From Exophiala sp. HKRS030 (Eukaryota; Ascomycota; Eurotiomycetes; Chaetothyriales; Herpotrichiellaceae): DNA of 64,000 bases. The stretch covers positions 2,232,001 to 2,296,000 of the forward strand of contig JAHWDD010000005.1 in assembly GCA_023897205.1 (NCBI GenBank). The letters run 5' to 3'. Under the pieces are notes generated by a model. It ran no database searches. It saw only the letters and a list, made by a program, of their open reading frames with translations, and was not told the DNA's origin. A program made the position numbers and the translations under genes. Shown piece after piece: positions 10,129 to 22,500 of this stretch (position 1 is the first letter of the stretch; every line of letters starts with the position of its first letter).

Positions 10129-13100
10129 CTATAGGCTCTCCGGACTCATCATGCTTGCGTCGCCATCAACAGCCCCATCCATTTTAGGGAGCCCATTCAC
10201 CTCTGGTGTGCCATCAATGGTATCTGTCGCTGGCGTATTGCCCTTTTCAGAGTCTTTGAGATCTGAAGTAGACATCTTCGCTTTCAAGACGGGTCTCTTC
10301 TTCTCTGGGCTACCATCACCACCAGGACCAGGTGTGGAAGGATTGACGCCGTTTACCATGGAAGCATCATCCTCTGTTCCGTTAGCGACGATGGATTTCC
10401 TCTTTCCCTTATCACCAGGAGTTGCTCCTGCTACAGCTTTAGGGGCAGGACCAGCTTTCGCAGCCGCCTTCTTCATCGGACTGGCATTTTTGGCGGCACC
10501 GTCTCCGATCTTGCCGCTAGCGGGTATCCTTGCCCGACCGTAGCCTGGCCTTTGCTTTAGAGGGAGTTCAAGATCTTCCACCAATGGGCGATCACCGTTC
10601 TCGTGCAGTCGCTTTCTAAACCACTCTCTAGCCAGTCCAATTTGTTCGTCTATGTTCTCGATGGTGATCTTTGGCCAGCGAGGAGGTTCTGTAAACATCT
10701 TCTCCGCCGGATCTGTAGTGCTGGCTTGTTGGTTGCTCATACCAAGACGATTCTGCAAGATATGGAATGGCACCGTAAGACTGGCCATGCCAAACTCTTT
10801 GTCGAGACCAAGTTCCCGGAACCCGAAGAAATCTTCATCAAGGTCGCCGGCAAAGTCGCCACCAACGTACTGCTCACCACCGTCCTCAAATGTTCCTGAA
10901 CCACGAGCTGTATCATCCGTGAGAGCAGGTCGAAGAAGATCAGTAAGATGTCCTTTCATTCGATCGTGCATCATGGTCAGGCGAGTAGCAGTCCGATCAA
11001 CGTCTTCACGAGCATACAAGTCAAGGTCATCGAGAGACATTCCACTCGAGTGCAGCGAGTGCAAGACGGCCTCTTCCAAGGTGTTCGGGCATTTCGATTC
11101 GGCGTCAAGCTTTTGCGTTTGACCAGCAGGATGTGGTTCTGCAACAGGGATTCTGTAATCTTCCCTGTAGTTTGCCAGCGACGAGCACAAATTTTGGAAG
11201 AACTCCGCAGCAAGGTCTGTCACCGCATCCAGTGCCGAAGGTTGAAACTCTTCGAAGCCAGCATGAAAGAAGATCTTACCAATGGATCGTTGAAAAGCAG
11301 CTTTGCAGACATAAGGTGCCATTACTGGTCCAGCGTCCGACATGACATGGTTGGGAATGTCGGCTTCGACAAAAGGGTCTAGGTGAAATTTCGGAAACTG
11401 ATTTTGATATGTCTGGGCCTGCAGCTGCATTTGTTTCACGACGCCAATCTTGGAAACGACTTTTCGAGTTTCCTGCATCTGTCGCATGTTGGCGTCTATC
11501 GTCTTGACCAGTCGACTGTCAGGGGCCACGAATTGTTTCGGTGGGAGAAGTCTCAAGTACTCCTCGCTATGCTCAATGACTTGACCTTCGGTGTCTTGCT
11601 CCCACCTCAAGTGTGGATTGAGGTCAGGTATGGCAGCCAGTGAATCATAATAGTCTGGTAACAAGCTCTCTTCTTCCACCTCCATGCCCTCAGCGAGAGT
11701 TCGATCTCGTTCCGAGACGTCAACGCCAAGTTCTGCAACATCTTTCCCAGCTGCTTCTTGTTGAATACGCTGCCACCGCCTCATACCTGCCTTGCTTCGG
11801 AGCAAAGCAGTCTCTTCCGCATTCAGCTTGTCTCCACGGAAGAGCTTATGCCGAGTGGCAGCAAGCATTGCACGGTCTTTCTTGGTCTTCTGCTTCCAGA
11901 GCTTGTACTCTTCGTCCTCGTACTCTGGGACCGGGGTTTGGGACGGTAGTCCCGGAAGATCCATATCCATGGCCTCGCTGCCAGCCCCTGCTATACTCCC
12001 CGAACCGTGAGCTCCGACTGGGGTCAGGATCCCCGGCGGGGGGGTAGATTGGCCTTGGCTACCTTCGACTTCGGATTCAGCTCTTTGGACAGAGCTGATC
12101 GACTGCAAGACTGGCTTGGTCTCTGGTATGGGAGTCGTCTCTGGCGGGGCTTTACGAGACGTTGAGCCGCCTTTCTTTGCGCTCTTGGCGGGGGCCTTAC
12201 GACCGCGCGACGACATGATCGGTTCATCGTCGCTCTCCTCTGCATCGTCCAGTTCTCCGTTGGCGATCTGCTGTCTTCTCTCCTCGGCCTCGACTTCGGC
12301 CCGGTCTCGAATGACGATATCAGGGATCAAGGGAACCAGTTTGTCTGTTTCTTTTTGCATGAAAAGCGCGTGTTTCCGAAAGAGATGGTCAGGATTGCTG
12401 TTGAACTTCAAGCAATTCTTCCAGATCTGGCTGAGGTCATCCACAAATTCTTTCTTGGATTTGTACGCAAGTTGCTTGAGTTTCTTGGTCATGGTACCCA
12501 GGTCCATAGGTTGCTTGATGACAAGGTAATAGTCGGGAGCGTCCTTCTTCTTGACGGGGTTCAGGAAGGGAAATGAATGCTCCGTATGAGCCTTAAGCTC
12601 GGTCAGGACCTTTTCCGCTGACTCGTAGAGTTCTTCTTGACCAATCTTATCTTCGCTCGCCCACTTGCTGCGATTCTTCCTAACTTCACTCATAAGTGCG
12701 CGCAGTTCCGATTCAGTCGCATGTACCATGGAACGGTGTTCGTCGAGGAGGGCAATCAGGTTCTTCAGCGTCAGACTGGACGCGCCGAGGTTAGCTTTGC
12801 TTAGGCTTCCCTGCTGCATAGAGGCATTCTGGCGATTGGCATGGCCTTCAGCTTCAGCCTCGGCACGTCGCTCTGCCTCGTCGAGTCTTTGCTGGTCCAG
12901 CATGGCATCTCGATCGTTTTCTAGTGTGAAGAACATGGTGCGGGACAACGTCTTGACAGTTTCGGCCTCTTTGCGCTTGGCCTCTTCCAATTTCTTGCGA
13001 GCATCTTCGGCATCCTCTTTTAACTTTGCGGCGTTGCTCTTGGCCGGAGCTTTTATGGAATCGGGAGTGATGCTGGGGGGGAGGACGGGGCGGGCCTTGG

Positions 13101-13626
13101 GCGACGACGTGGCATCGGCGACGACATGTACTTTGTTAGGCTTATCTTTCAGAGGGGATGCCCTTGCAGCATCCAGTGTCGAGTCTTCCTCTTCATCGTC
13201 GTCATCGTAATCGTCGTAGTCATCGTCATCGACCAATTTGCGCTTTTTTGATATAGGAGCAGGGGCCGCGGCCGAGTCCGCAGGCTCGGCAGCAGGCTCG
13301 AGGAGCGTCGCATCGTCGATCGCGTGTCTTTTTGGTGCTACAACTTGGCCGACATCGTCAAAGAGAGTCGCGAGCTTGGACTCGGTCTCTTCGAACAGGG
13401 CGCGGAATCGAACGATTTGCGGATCCTCGTCGAGATTCGGCTCTGGATCGGCAGGCTGTCCAGATTGGGAACCGGTACCCAGACCGCGCAATTTCAAGGA
13501 ATTGGGAGTGTGAGGTCGGGAGGGAGCGCGCAGCAAGCCATTGAGAGTGTCTCTGTGTAGGGAGTGAATCAGAGGCTCATCGTCTGGTGGTTTCTGGTTG
13601 TTTGGGGGCGGCCATGTTACGGACAT
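10129..13626 (-). CDS. SPT7: SAGA complex subunit Spt7 (bromodomain and histone-fold protein)
   Basis: One uninterrupted frame of 1165 residues. The N-terminal third is disordered and acidic, with an Asp/Glu tract near 145-160 and a charged coiled coil at about 205-260. A bromodomain lies at about 330-435, with the acetyl-lysine-pocket words DYYLVIKQPMDLGTM and a WKNCLKFNSN motif. A histone fold lies at about 765-835 (VCKAAFQRSIGKIFFHAGFE, then FFQNLCSSLANYRED), the segment that in yeast Spt7 pairs with Ada1. The C-terminus is Lys/Ala/Pro-rich. Bromodomain plus histone fold in this order is diagnostic for Spt7, a scaffold of the SAGA histone acetyltransferase and deubiquitinase coactivator in the nucleus. 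The C-terminal extension is where Spt7 is clipped to form SLIK in yeast; whether that happens here cannot be seen. Start taken at the first in-frame ATG (13626). Shares its upstream region with the VanZ-like gene. Confidence 0.92.
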   Translation of the reverse strand: MSVTWPPPNNQKPPDDEPLIHSLHRDTLNGLLRAPSRPHTPNSLKLRGLGTGSQSGQPADPEPNLDEDPQIVRFRALFEETESKLATLFDDVGQVVAPKRHAIDDATLLEPAAEPADSAAAPAPISKKRKLVDDDDYDDYDDDDEEEDSTLDAARASPLKDKPNKVHVVADATSSPKARPVLPPSITPDSIKAPAKSNAAKLKEDAEDARKKLEEAKRKEAETVKTLSRTMFFTLENDRDAMLDQQRLDEAERRAEAEAEGHANRQNASMQQGSLSKANLGASSLTLKNLIALLDEHRSMVHATESELRALMSEVRKNRSKWASEDKIGQEELYESAEKVLTELKAHTEHSFPFLNPVKKKDAPDYYLVIKQPMDLGTMTKKLKQLAYKSKKEFVDDLSQIWKNCLKFNSNPDHLFRKHALFMQKETDKLVPLIPDIVIRDRAEVEAEERRQQIANGELDDAEESDDEPIMSSRGRKAPAKSAKKGGSTSRKAPPETTPIPETKPVLQSISSVQRAESEVEGSQGQSTPPPGILTPVGAHGSGSIAGAGSEAMDMDLPGLPSQTPVPEYEDEEYKLWKQKTKKDRAMLAATRHKLFRGDKLNAEETALLRSKAGMRRWQRIQQEAAGKDVAELGVDVSERDRTLAEGMEVEEESLLPDYYDSLAAIPDLNPHLRWEQDTEGQVIEHSEEYLRLLPPKQFVAPDSRLVKTIDANMRQMQETRKVVSKIGVVKQMQLQAQTYQNQFPKFHLDPFVEADIPNHVMSDAGPVMAPYVCKAAFQRSIGKIFFHAGFEEFQPSALDAVTDLAAEFFQNLCSSLANYREDYRIPVAEPHPAGQTQKLDAESKCPNTLEEAVLHSLHSSGMSLDDLDLYAREDVDRTATRLTMMHDRMKGHLTDLLRPALTDDTARGSGTFEDGGEQYVGGDFAGDLDEDFFGFRELGLDKEFGMASLTVPFHILQNRLGMSNQQASTTDPAEKMFTEPPRWPKITIENIDEQIGLAREWFRKRLHENGDRPLVEDLELPLKQRPGYGRARIPASGKIGDGAAKNASPMKKAAAKAGPAPKAVAGATPGDKGKRKSIVANGTEDDASMVNGVNPSTPGPGGDGSPEKKRPVLKAKMSTSDLKDSEKGNTPATDTIDGTPEVNGLPKMDGAVDGDASMMSPESL

Positions 13627-14202
13627 GGCAGTGCCAACCCCCGGACTGTGAGCGAGGGGTCTCGTAGATACTCCAGTTTGAAGGATGCCCTGCGACGGCG
13701 AGGAAAGGGGTGGGCGACGGCTAAAAGCGTGTGCAGATGGACATGCGACCTCGTAGAACTCAGATCCGATGAAAATAAGACGCGGAACGATGAATGGGAG
13801 GTGCTGTGTGATGAAGAAGTTCTCGCAATCTGACGTGGTGGATGCGCGCAGTTGAGACGTGAAGTCGAAAGAAACTGCGTAGGTCGGTTAGAAGCCATTC
13901 AACTGGGCGTTCGAACTGCGTGAGCCGAGCCCAACCCCGATCTTACTTAAGTTAGGTACGAGAACAGCCCCGAGGGCAACCTAATAATCTTCCACTCTCT
14001 GCACTTGTGGCTTTCCGCAACGTACGGTACACTCTTGAAGAGAGACGCACACCAGGCAGACAACTCTCTTCGAACTCACTCAGGATTTGTTTCGCTGGAA
14101 GAATGCCCTTGTTGTTTTGATGCTGGCAACTTGCCGGCCACTGCGTACCAAGTCACCACTGAATCATCAAAACCATCGTGTCCATTTGCGCCAGACGACG
14201 AT
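13627..14202. promoter_or_regulatory. Divergent promoter region between SPT7 (-) and the VanZ-like gene (+)
   Basis: 576 bases separate two divergent starts, so both promoters must lie here or overlap. No TATA box or named operator was identified. Short frames inside are not gene-like. Confidence 0.45.
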
Positions 14203-14950
14203 ATGATGCGGATTCGCTTCGCTTTTGCAAGCAAGTCTACACATCCAAACACACTCTTCTTCCGACTGCTAACATTTTCCAACAGTTGCCTTTGTCATCC
14301 TCCTTCTCTTCGCATCTTCCCTCGGCTTGCTCCCACACTCATCCCTTCCTTCCACCCCCGCGGCGGCCCAACCATACATCCCATCCCAGTCGGACAAGGC
14401 AGTACATTTCCTGGTCTTCTTTGCTCTCACGGCAACCTTTTACTTCATCCTCGACACCAACCGGCGGCGCGTCATACACTTGACGTTACTTGTGTGCACT
14501 TTGGTGCTCGGCGTGGGCAGTGAAGTGGCCCAAGGGCTGTTGCCAAACGATCGCGAGTTCGATGGTTGGGATGTTCTCGCCAACGTCATAGGCAGCCTGG
14601 CGGCACTGGGTCTTTGCAGTGCATACCACCGCCGGTCGGCCGAAAGACGCCGCAAGGCCAAATACTCGGCTTTGGCCAGTGATGGCTTGGAAGGTGAAGA
14701 TCTCGAGCTAGCTGAGGGCAGTGGTGGTGGCGATGAACTCGGCCGACCTTCAAGACCTGCAGATGATGGTCAGGAGACGGGCGTTGTGGCTCGGAGCGTC
14801 GAGGACGAGTTGGACAACTGGGACGAAAACGTTCCTGATGAACCGTGGGATGAGGATGACGATGTGACGACCAGCCAACACACAAAGGCTACGCCCTCGA
14901 CGAGCTCCGTGGGCAGTGAAGAACCACCAAAGAAGATGGCTGTGGAATGA
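14203..14950 (+). CDS. VanZ-like fungal membrane protein
   Basis: Exons 14203-14230 and 14286-14950 give 230 residues, or 229 from the second ATG. The 55-base intron needs a GC-AG donor (A|GCAAGT at 14231). The nearby GT at 14235 gives the wrong frame, while the GC donor gives MMRIRFAFAI-AFVILLLFASSLG, an intact first membrane helix. Further helices are VHFLVFFALTATFYFIL, a long HLTLLVCTLVLGVGSEV and VLANVIGSLAALGLC. The SDKAVHF and GSEVAQGLLPN...FDGWDVLAN words match the VanZ-like family, named after a bacterial teicoplanin-resistance protein; the fungal members have no settled function. After about residue 135 the protein is acidic and disordered (DELDNWDENVPDEPWDEDDD) and presumably faces the cytosol. 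Confidence 0.8.
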
Positions 14951-16360
14951 GCGACACACTGTGATTGACGATATGAACTATGATGGCAAAAGGAGAACCA
15001 CACCCTCCAAGATATCCAAGATTGTACCACCACTATTAGTTTAGCGGGCCAAATATGCAAAGACATTTGATCTCTGAATACTTGGAGTACGATTTCGTTT
15101 GGAAGAACCACAAGAGAGCAGTTTCCTTCGTGTAAGAATGCTATGAATTTCATGTATCGAGCTGACCGCGCCGTCTTCCTCCATCACACTGTGTAGTCAT
15201 AAAGAACGCCATTCCCATCATTCCTGGTCATCCATGGAAGCCATCGAGTTGCCCGCACCCATCCCATGACATCGCGTTGAAGGCAAAGTGTTGGTCTCCG
15301 AATTGATGCCAGACCCGTCCAACCATGATTTCCCGTTGTATACCTGATGATGAACCCATTTCTCCGCGCTCCATTTCCTTTCGTATCAGGTGTCAGTCCG
15401 TCCCATTCTACCTGAAACAGTTGAACCGGCCAAATGAGATTCTGAAAGGATTCCGCCTCACACCGTGGCGGGAGACGTTGAAGCCACCGCCGACGTGCTT
15501 GTTGCCGACGTTTTTCGTATAGAGTAAAGGCATGTTTTTTGTTTCGTTTGTCGTTGCCGCTGTTGAGTGTAGTAAAACGGCAGGTGATATCACGGTCACT
15601 TCGACGTAGTTTTTTTTTAGTGGAGGGTGACCAAGTGTGTCTGTCGATATATCTGATAATACGGGGGAAAAAGGGTCAAGATGTCAAGTAGGAAAGTCAC
15701 TTGGGAAAAGGTAGGGGATAGACAGGATTAAGTGAGGTAAACTTGTACTGTAGAGACTACCTATGTACTTATCTCACAGCCACATACGACACTGCAAAGC
15801 AATTAAACTCATAACTCCCAAGAGGTAAAACAGTGACAACGACATCTCTATGACCATGCGATGAGTTGCCAAGTGTCCTACCAAGGGTCTATCCGATGAA
15901 ACTGTGGGCAAAACTAGGCTTTTTTATCTTTCATCATCGCTCGTAACTACTCAAAAAAGAGACTCGAAGTGGAGGGAACACTTGTGTACCTACCCGTGCC
16001 TTGGAGGCGGTGCTCTGGTGCCTTGGATTTCTCGAGAAAGCTGGGATACCGTAAACTTCGTCGATGACGTACCGTAAAACGCATCGTGGCTTTGTGGCTG
16101 TGTATTGTCTGGGCAGTTTTTTGCAGATCTGTGGCGCTCACTTTATACGGCGATAGTCGAATATATGTACCGAGTACAGTAGGCTAATTGTCAATTGTCC
16201 CATCACACAACGATAAATGTCACGAGGATCAGTCTGGTCTTCATGTGTGGTCAAGTAAATCCACTGATTCGACACGTTTCCCCACAATTTCATCAAGCAT
16301 TCATTCATATACAACTATCCACAAAGAGGGAGTATTCAATGCTTCAAGAAAAAAAAGTCG
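14951..16360. other. Convergent intergenic region, no gene
   Basis: 3' flanks of the VanZ-like gene and DSN1. Only short frames without domains. Contains T-rich and A-rich tracts such as 15609-15618. 1.4 kb with nothing else I can support. Confidence 0.5.
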
Positions 16361-18259
16361 TCATCTTTCCGCTCTGCTCAAACTTCGCAGCACACCACCC
16401 AGATCCTTGGGTGGTGTACCTTGTGCATCCGGCAGAGCCTTCTTCCTGCCTTCATTCTCTTGTCGTGAGAGTCTTTCTGCACATATAGCCAATGCTCTGC
16501 TTGCGACATTATCTGCTGCCTGTCGGTATTGACCTATTGTATGGATCCCGTCGGCGAATTGGTCGATCGTGGGACCTAGTGAATCGTACAGCCTGTTAAG
16601 GCATTTCGATACTTGATCAGAGGATGTTGAAGTGGCAGGGAGGCTATCAAGAGCTGTAATATCCGTCTCCGATAACAATCTTTGGTCCAAATTATTGTCA
16701 TTTGATTTGATCGACTCCTGGATCTGATCTGAGTTAGATATAGGTGGACGTCGAAGGAGATTTTCCAGGGCTTCCTTTTCTGATCGAAGCCTAGCAACTT
16801 GAGTTAGTACTACAACAAATCAAACCAGGCCCAAAACTCACCGCTTGATCTGCTCCTCCAGCTCGGCGATTTTCTCCATATTTTGGATATTCTTCGGATT
16901 GGGCCGTTGTGGTAAAGGCTTCCTTTGAACTGGCTCATCTTCCCTCGTAAACCAGTCTGATAATTTGGATTCGTTCGAAAGATCTTTCAGCAACTCTTCT
17001 TGGATCACTCGCGCTGGTAAACGTCAGCAACCGTCAACATTCTACGGTGCACGAACTTACCTGCTGATCGCGCACTAGAGTCCTCAAAGTCCGTTCCCAT
17101 GGGCTTCTCGTCTAGTGCACGGGTTGCGCACCAGGTCAGAAGCTGTCTCATTCGCCGTGGTTCGGGGAGTCCTTCGCTTTCGATATGTTTATAGAAATCT
17201 GGGATTTCCACTTCCTTGTGTGGAAGAGCTGTGAAAGAGTCAATTTAATCTCATTTGTTAATAGAAGGCATCACTACCATTGGAATTCCCACTCTCGATG
17301 AGTGAACTAGCCCTCCGGCCCCGAAGACCCAAGCTACTTCTTCGTTCACCCTTTCCTGATTTTCCTTCGCGCATGGCTTTATTGCGCTTTATGACTGGTG
17401 TATCGGCGAATGGTAAAGATATCTTAGTTGCTGAATGATCCTCGTGGGGTGCCGACCTAATCGTATCCTCGTGCTCACTGGGTATCTGACTAGGGATGTC
17501 TGAAGGACCTGTACCCATTTCCTTGTTCTGAGCGGAAGGCTGGGTTTCTGCGGATGCCGTTGCTTGGGCTCTCTTAGGTGATTGTCGAGAATGCTGCGGC
17601 TCCCTCTGTGCTGGAAGTTCTTTTGGTGGCTCCTCGCGCGGTCTTTCTGCTCGCGTCTCTTTCGATTTTCGCCTAGCCTTCGGATGCGCTGACATCGAAG
17701 GGCTACCGCCATGCCTCGCCTTATCTCCTGAGAGACGTTTCGACCGGCGAACTGCGGTTTGTTCCTTCGGGCCAGGTGTTGAGAATGATAATCTGTTCGC
17801 CCTTTTTGTGGGCTGTTGGTGGTGTATGGGTTGTTCCTCGCTTTTTTGGATTGGTTCCTCCTCTGTCAACTTTCTCTGGGGTTCGACTTCTTCAGAAGCA
17901 TGTTCATTCCTTTTTTCGGTGGTCACCTTCGGCTCGGGTTTCGATTTGACGCGTCTAAACATAAAACCATCATCCTCTTCGTCGTAATCTGACAACGCAT
18001 TAGATGCATGATGCTCATCCCGGGTTCGTTTACTTGACTCACCGATTTTCCGCTTCTTTTCGTTTCCACCTCTTGCCCCTTGCGTTCGTGATGTGCGAGA
18101 TGTGCTGCCAACCATCCTTGCGTTACCATTGATTTGCGCTGAAGCGGCGGTGACGGCGTCATCTTTGTCTTGGACTCGCGCACTCAATCTTCGGCTTGGC
18201 CTCTGTGTTGCTGACATTGGTAGGGGCTGTAGCGGTTGGCGCGCAACGAGCGCAGTCAT
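16361..18259 (-). CDS. DSN1: Kinetochore protein Dsn1/Mis13 (MIND/Mis12 complex)
   Basis: Four exons, 18259-17278, 17228-17061, 17013-16842 and 16790-16361, give 583 residues with every junction in phase. The first half is disordered and very charged, with repeated KR, RRKSK and Glu-Pro stretches. The conserved core starts near 285 with SLPFADTPVIKRNKAMRE, then RRSSLGLRGRRASSLIESG, then the Mis13-type domain (EIPDFYKHIESEGLPEPRRM, LTWCATRAL, IQEELLKDLSN, WFTRED) and a coiled coil (MEKIAELEEQIKRLRSEKEA). RRSS and RRASS fit the Aurora B/Ipl1 consensus; in yeast and animals phosphorylation there relieves Dsn1 autoinhibition so CENP-C can bind. The MIND complex links inner centromere chromatin to Ndc80. 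Family assignment is strong; phosphorylation here is inference. Confidence 0.88.
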
Positions 18260-19536
18260 TGGGACTGGTGTGCCGCGATTCGGGTCAAATGCGCGTCAAC
18301 TTTCTTCGGGGTTACATGCACGGCTTGTGGTTTCATGTGCGCTCGTGAATCATGGTAAAGATGTCAGGTGAATGAGCGACAGTGGTCTGCGCAGGGCGGA
18401 CGACGTTGTGCAGTTAGTCGTTGCAAGAAAGTTGTTACAGAGGGCTTGCGTGCTCTCTTCGCGGCTCTGGCCCAGTGTTTACATTGACTGCGCTTTGCCA
18501 ACGCTAAACCGGATTAGGCATCATACCATTTGCACCCCCATGTTGTCAGTGGTTCAAGCTTGGGCAGACTATTGCAACCCCGAGGTATGGACTACCAGGA
18601 AGCTACAACTAAATTTCTATTTGGCGGATCGACGAAATGCTTCAGTCTACGTGAAGCTAGGTGGTAATCATGTCGTGTTCTTGTAGAGGACGCCGTGGAG
18701 TGCCGGCCACCGCTGAATGTAACCTTCTTCCTAGTCAAGCGAATTCGAGCAGTCATATAGAGGAAATTCATACATCAAGATCTCTCGATCTCTCGATCTT
18801 TCGATCACCTGAAAGGATTGTCTGTCGGGTAGTGCGGCTGAAGAAGGACGATGTTGTTCGTTGGCAGTTTCCTAGGCCAAGACCGACGTGCTTTGACGAG
18901 CAGGACATTTGTTGGAGTAGGACGATATCACCAACAAATAATGAAATACCTACGTATGAGTGCTGCACAAGCTCTAGAAGATGATCGGGTAAATGGTCTT
19001 CTTGTGTAGTGCGGGCAGGCTGCTCAACTACCGAGTAGCTGCTCCATACGAGCAATTAAAATAAAGTAAAAATAAATGTTAATACCTTGTTGAATGCATA
19101 CGCGGCACGACGAAAAGGTAAACGAGGGGCTTCTACGGAGTACAGTACGAGGGACTATCTCGATATGGCATCATAACTCCATTCTCGTCAATCGGGGTTT
19201 CGTTGCCCTCTTCACTGGTTTCAAGCCACCACCACAACCACCACCACTGGACAAGTACGAGTACTTCGTCCAGGTCGACATCCTATCAACCTGTTTCGGC
19301 CCCAAGTCAACTCTTTTTTCTTTGACCTCGATTATCTCTATCTTACCAACTTGTCCTGACCCTTCCTTCGTTGTCCCCCACACCACACTTTCGTCGATTT
19401 GACGCCTGCGCCTAGGGCATACGAAGCCATCAGGCCTGGGACATCCTCACAATCACTCTGGGAAATACAGGCTATAACCTGCTTCGACCCATCTATATTA
19501 ACGAGTTTCCTACGATCACCTTCTCTCATTGTAATC
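18260..19536. promoter_or_regulatory. Divergent 1.3-kb region between DSN1 (-) and PSD2 (+)
   Basis: Holds the promoters of both flanking genes and the PSD2 5' leader. A short CGATCTCT-type tandem lies at about 18778-18806, a CCA-rich stretch at 19222-19250, and one TACGGAGTAC word near 19133. No gene-like frame. Confidence 0.45.
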
Positions 19537-22500
19537 ATGGTCCATATCTCCCTCCCTCGGAGCCTCCACAATCTGGGCAAGAGCAAAGATCAGGCATCAT
19601 CTTCTTCCACCAACAATAACAACAACAACAATAATGGAGGTCAACGCCCAGAGCCCCCAAGAAACGGCAGCAGCAACTATTCTCTCACTTCTTCCGATTC
19701 GAAACCACTCATCCTTAAGGTCTATGTTGTAAAGGTGAATGAAGCAATTGGGCATCCTTCGATCTCGTTAGTTAACCATATGTACAGGCAAGAAACCTGG
19801 CAGCCAAAGATAGATCTGGCACCTCTGACCCCTACCTTGTTGTCACCCTCGGTAATTCCAAACAGTCAACACCTTCTATAAGCAAGAATCTCAACCCGGA
19901 ATGGAAGATCTGTTTTGACATGCCCTTGACCGGCGTTCCCCTCTTGGAGTGTATGTGCTGGGACAAGGACCGATTTGGCAAGGACTACATGGGCGAGTTT
20001 GACATTGCAATTGAGGATATCTTTGCCAATGGCAAGGTTCAGCAAGAGCCCAAATGGTACAAGCTCAAGTCGAGAAGAGTGGGAAGCAAGAAAGAAAGCA
20101 CAGTGTCTGGCGAGGTCTTGATGCAGTTTTCCATTATCGACTCGGCAAATCCGTCTGCCAGTCCCGATGAGATTCGCAAGAAATTCTTAGCATACATCGG
20201 ATCTGAAGAGGAAGACGATGAACTGTCCAGAGTTTCCACCAATGTTGATGCCGGCGATGAGGATGTTGACGATATCGACGAGGACGTGGAGGAGTCTGTG
20301 ACCGAGACTGAAGCTGGCCCCAAAGGTGCAATTGCAGACAAAAAGGAGAAAAAGAGACGCCTAGCTCGCCTTCGTCGTAAATCCATTGCTGCAAGAGCCT
20401 ACAATTTCCTCGGCGCCGACAACGACGTCAACGGCGTTTTGTTCACGGAAATTGTCAAGATCACTGATTTACCACCCGAACGCAACATGACACGAACGTC
20501 GTTCGATATGGATCCCTTCGTCGTAACAGCTCTGGGCCGCAAGATCTTGAGAACTAAGGTGGTCCGGCACAATCTCAATCCCGTGTACAACGAGAAAATG
20601 GTCTTTCAGATCATGAAGCACGAGACCGGATACTCGTTGACATTTACCGTCATTGACCGAGACAAGTTGTCAGGAAATGACTTTGTGGCTTCCACCTCTT
20701 TTCCCATTCAGAAAATGATCGAGGCAGCACCGGAGGAGGATCCAGAAACGGGTCTCTACGACCTTCCTGAGCCTCCAGAATTTTCAGCGGCAATGGCCAC
20801 AAATCAGAATGGCAAGTCTAGATTCCGGCTACCCTTGTCCCGGTCTTCTTCGCAAAGCAGTCTCTCAAAACTCGCTCGCCCGAACTTTAAGAGAGATGAT
20901 TCTTCAGTTTCGGTGTCATCCTCTTTGTCAACATCTATTAGTAACGAATCCCGACCGCCTGCGCCCACGAGTGCGCCTGTTGATAGCAGTGCGAGTACTC
21001 TCAAGGTACCAGGCACGGCCGACGTCGCCAGCCCCCAACCACCAGAAGATCCCACCATGAAGTCTTATGTCCTGCCACTCGAATTAAAAAATAAAGAACA
21101 ATGGGAAGCCAAGCATCGTCCAGAGCTGTACATTCGCGGTCGATACCTGCCTTATAAGGCACTGAGACAGCAGTTCTGGAGAGCAATGTTCAAACAGTAC
21201 GACGCCGATGACAGCAAACGTATTAGCAAGATTGAGTTCACTACTATGCTTGATACTCTGGGCTCCACACTAAAAGAATCTACCATCGATGGCTTCTATA
21301 CCAGATTTGCTACAGAGAACGAAGAAACTGGAGAGGTCGATTTGAGTTTCGACCAGGCTGTCATGTGTCTTGAAGAGCAGTTGCAGAAAGGAAGCGACAA
21401 GAAGACGACAAGTGAAAAAATCAAGGCCGCCATACCAACGACTTCAAAGCCACAAGATGATCCCAATATTGTCCAAAGTCATGTTCTCTCTGGGGAAGTT
21501 CCTGCGATCGAGCAAAAGGAAATCGGCACAGCTGGAGAGGAAGGACAGTTACTCGACGATGATCTAGAAGATATGGGCGATAGTGAAGAACACGTTATTG
21601 AAATTCGAGAATGCCCTATCTGCCATCAGCCCAAGCTTAACAGGCGGACTGAAGCTGACATAATCACACATATCGCGACCTGCGCTAGTTCCGACTGGAG
21701 GCAGGTGAACAACTTAGTAATGGGTGGTTTCGTTACTCAAAGTCAAGCTCAACGCAAGTGGTACTCGAAAGTAATCACCAAGATCAGCTATGGTGGCTAT
21801 AAGTTGGGAGCCAACAGCGCCAACATACTGGTTCAAGATCGAATCACAGGCCAAATCAATGAAGAACGAATGTCTGTGTACGTGCGTATAGGAATTCGAC
21901 TGTTGTACAAGGCTTTAGGAGCCCGAGAAATGGAGAAGAGACGAATCAAGAAGATGCTCAAGTCACTGTCTATCAAACAGGGCAAGAAATACGACGATCC
22001 GGCATCAGCATCCCAGATTGAGGGCTTTATCGACTTCCATCGCCTGAACATGTCTGAAGTGCTTTTGTCTACAGACCAGTTCAAGAACTTCAACGAGTTC
22101 TTTTACAGAGCCTTGAAACCAGGCGCTAGACCTTGCAGTGCCCCAGACCGACCCGAAGTGATTGTATCTCCGGCTGACTGTCGTTCCGTGGTTTTCAACA
22201 CAATTGACGATGCCACCAAAATTTGGGTCAAAGGGCGAGACTATTCACTGGAGAAACTTTTCGGTGATGCTTATCCTCTGGAAGCGAAACGATACAAGGG
22301 CGGAAGCATGGGCATATTCCGACTGGCGCCACAGGACTACCACCGTTTCCATGTCCCGGTTGATGGTACGATTGGAACGCCCAAGACCATTGAAGGTGAA
22401 TATTATACAGTCAACCCGATGGCCATCAGATCCGCCCTGGACGTGTATGGCGAAAACGTGCGAGTCTTGGTACCTATTGATTCTGTCGCCCATGGCCGAG

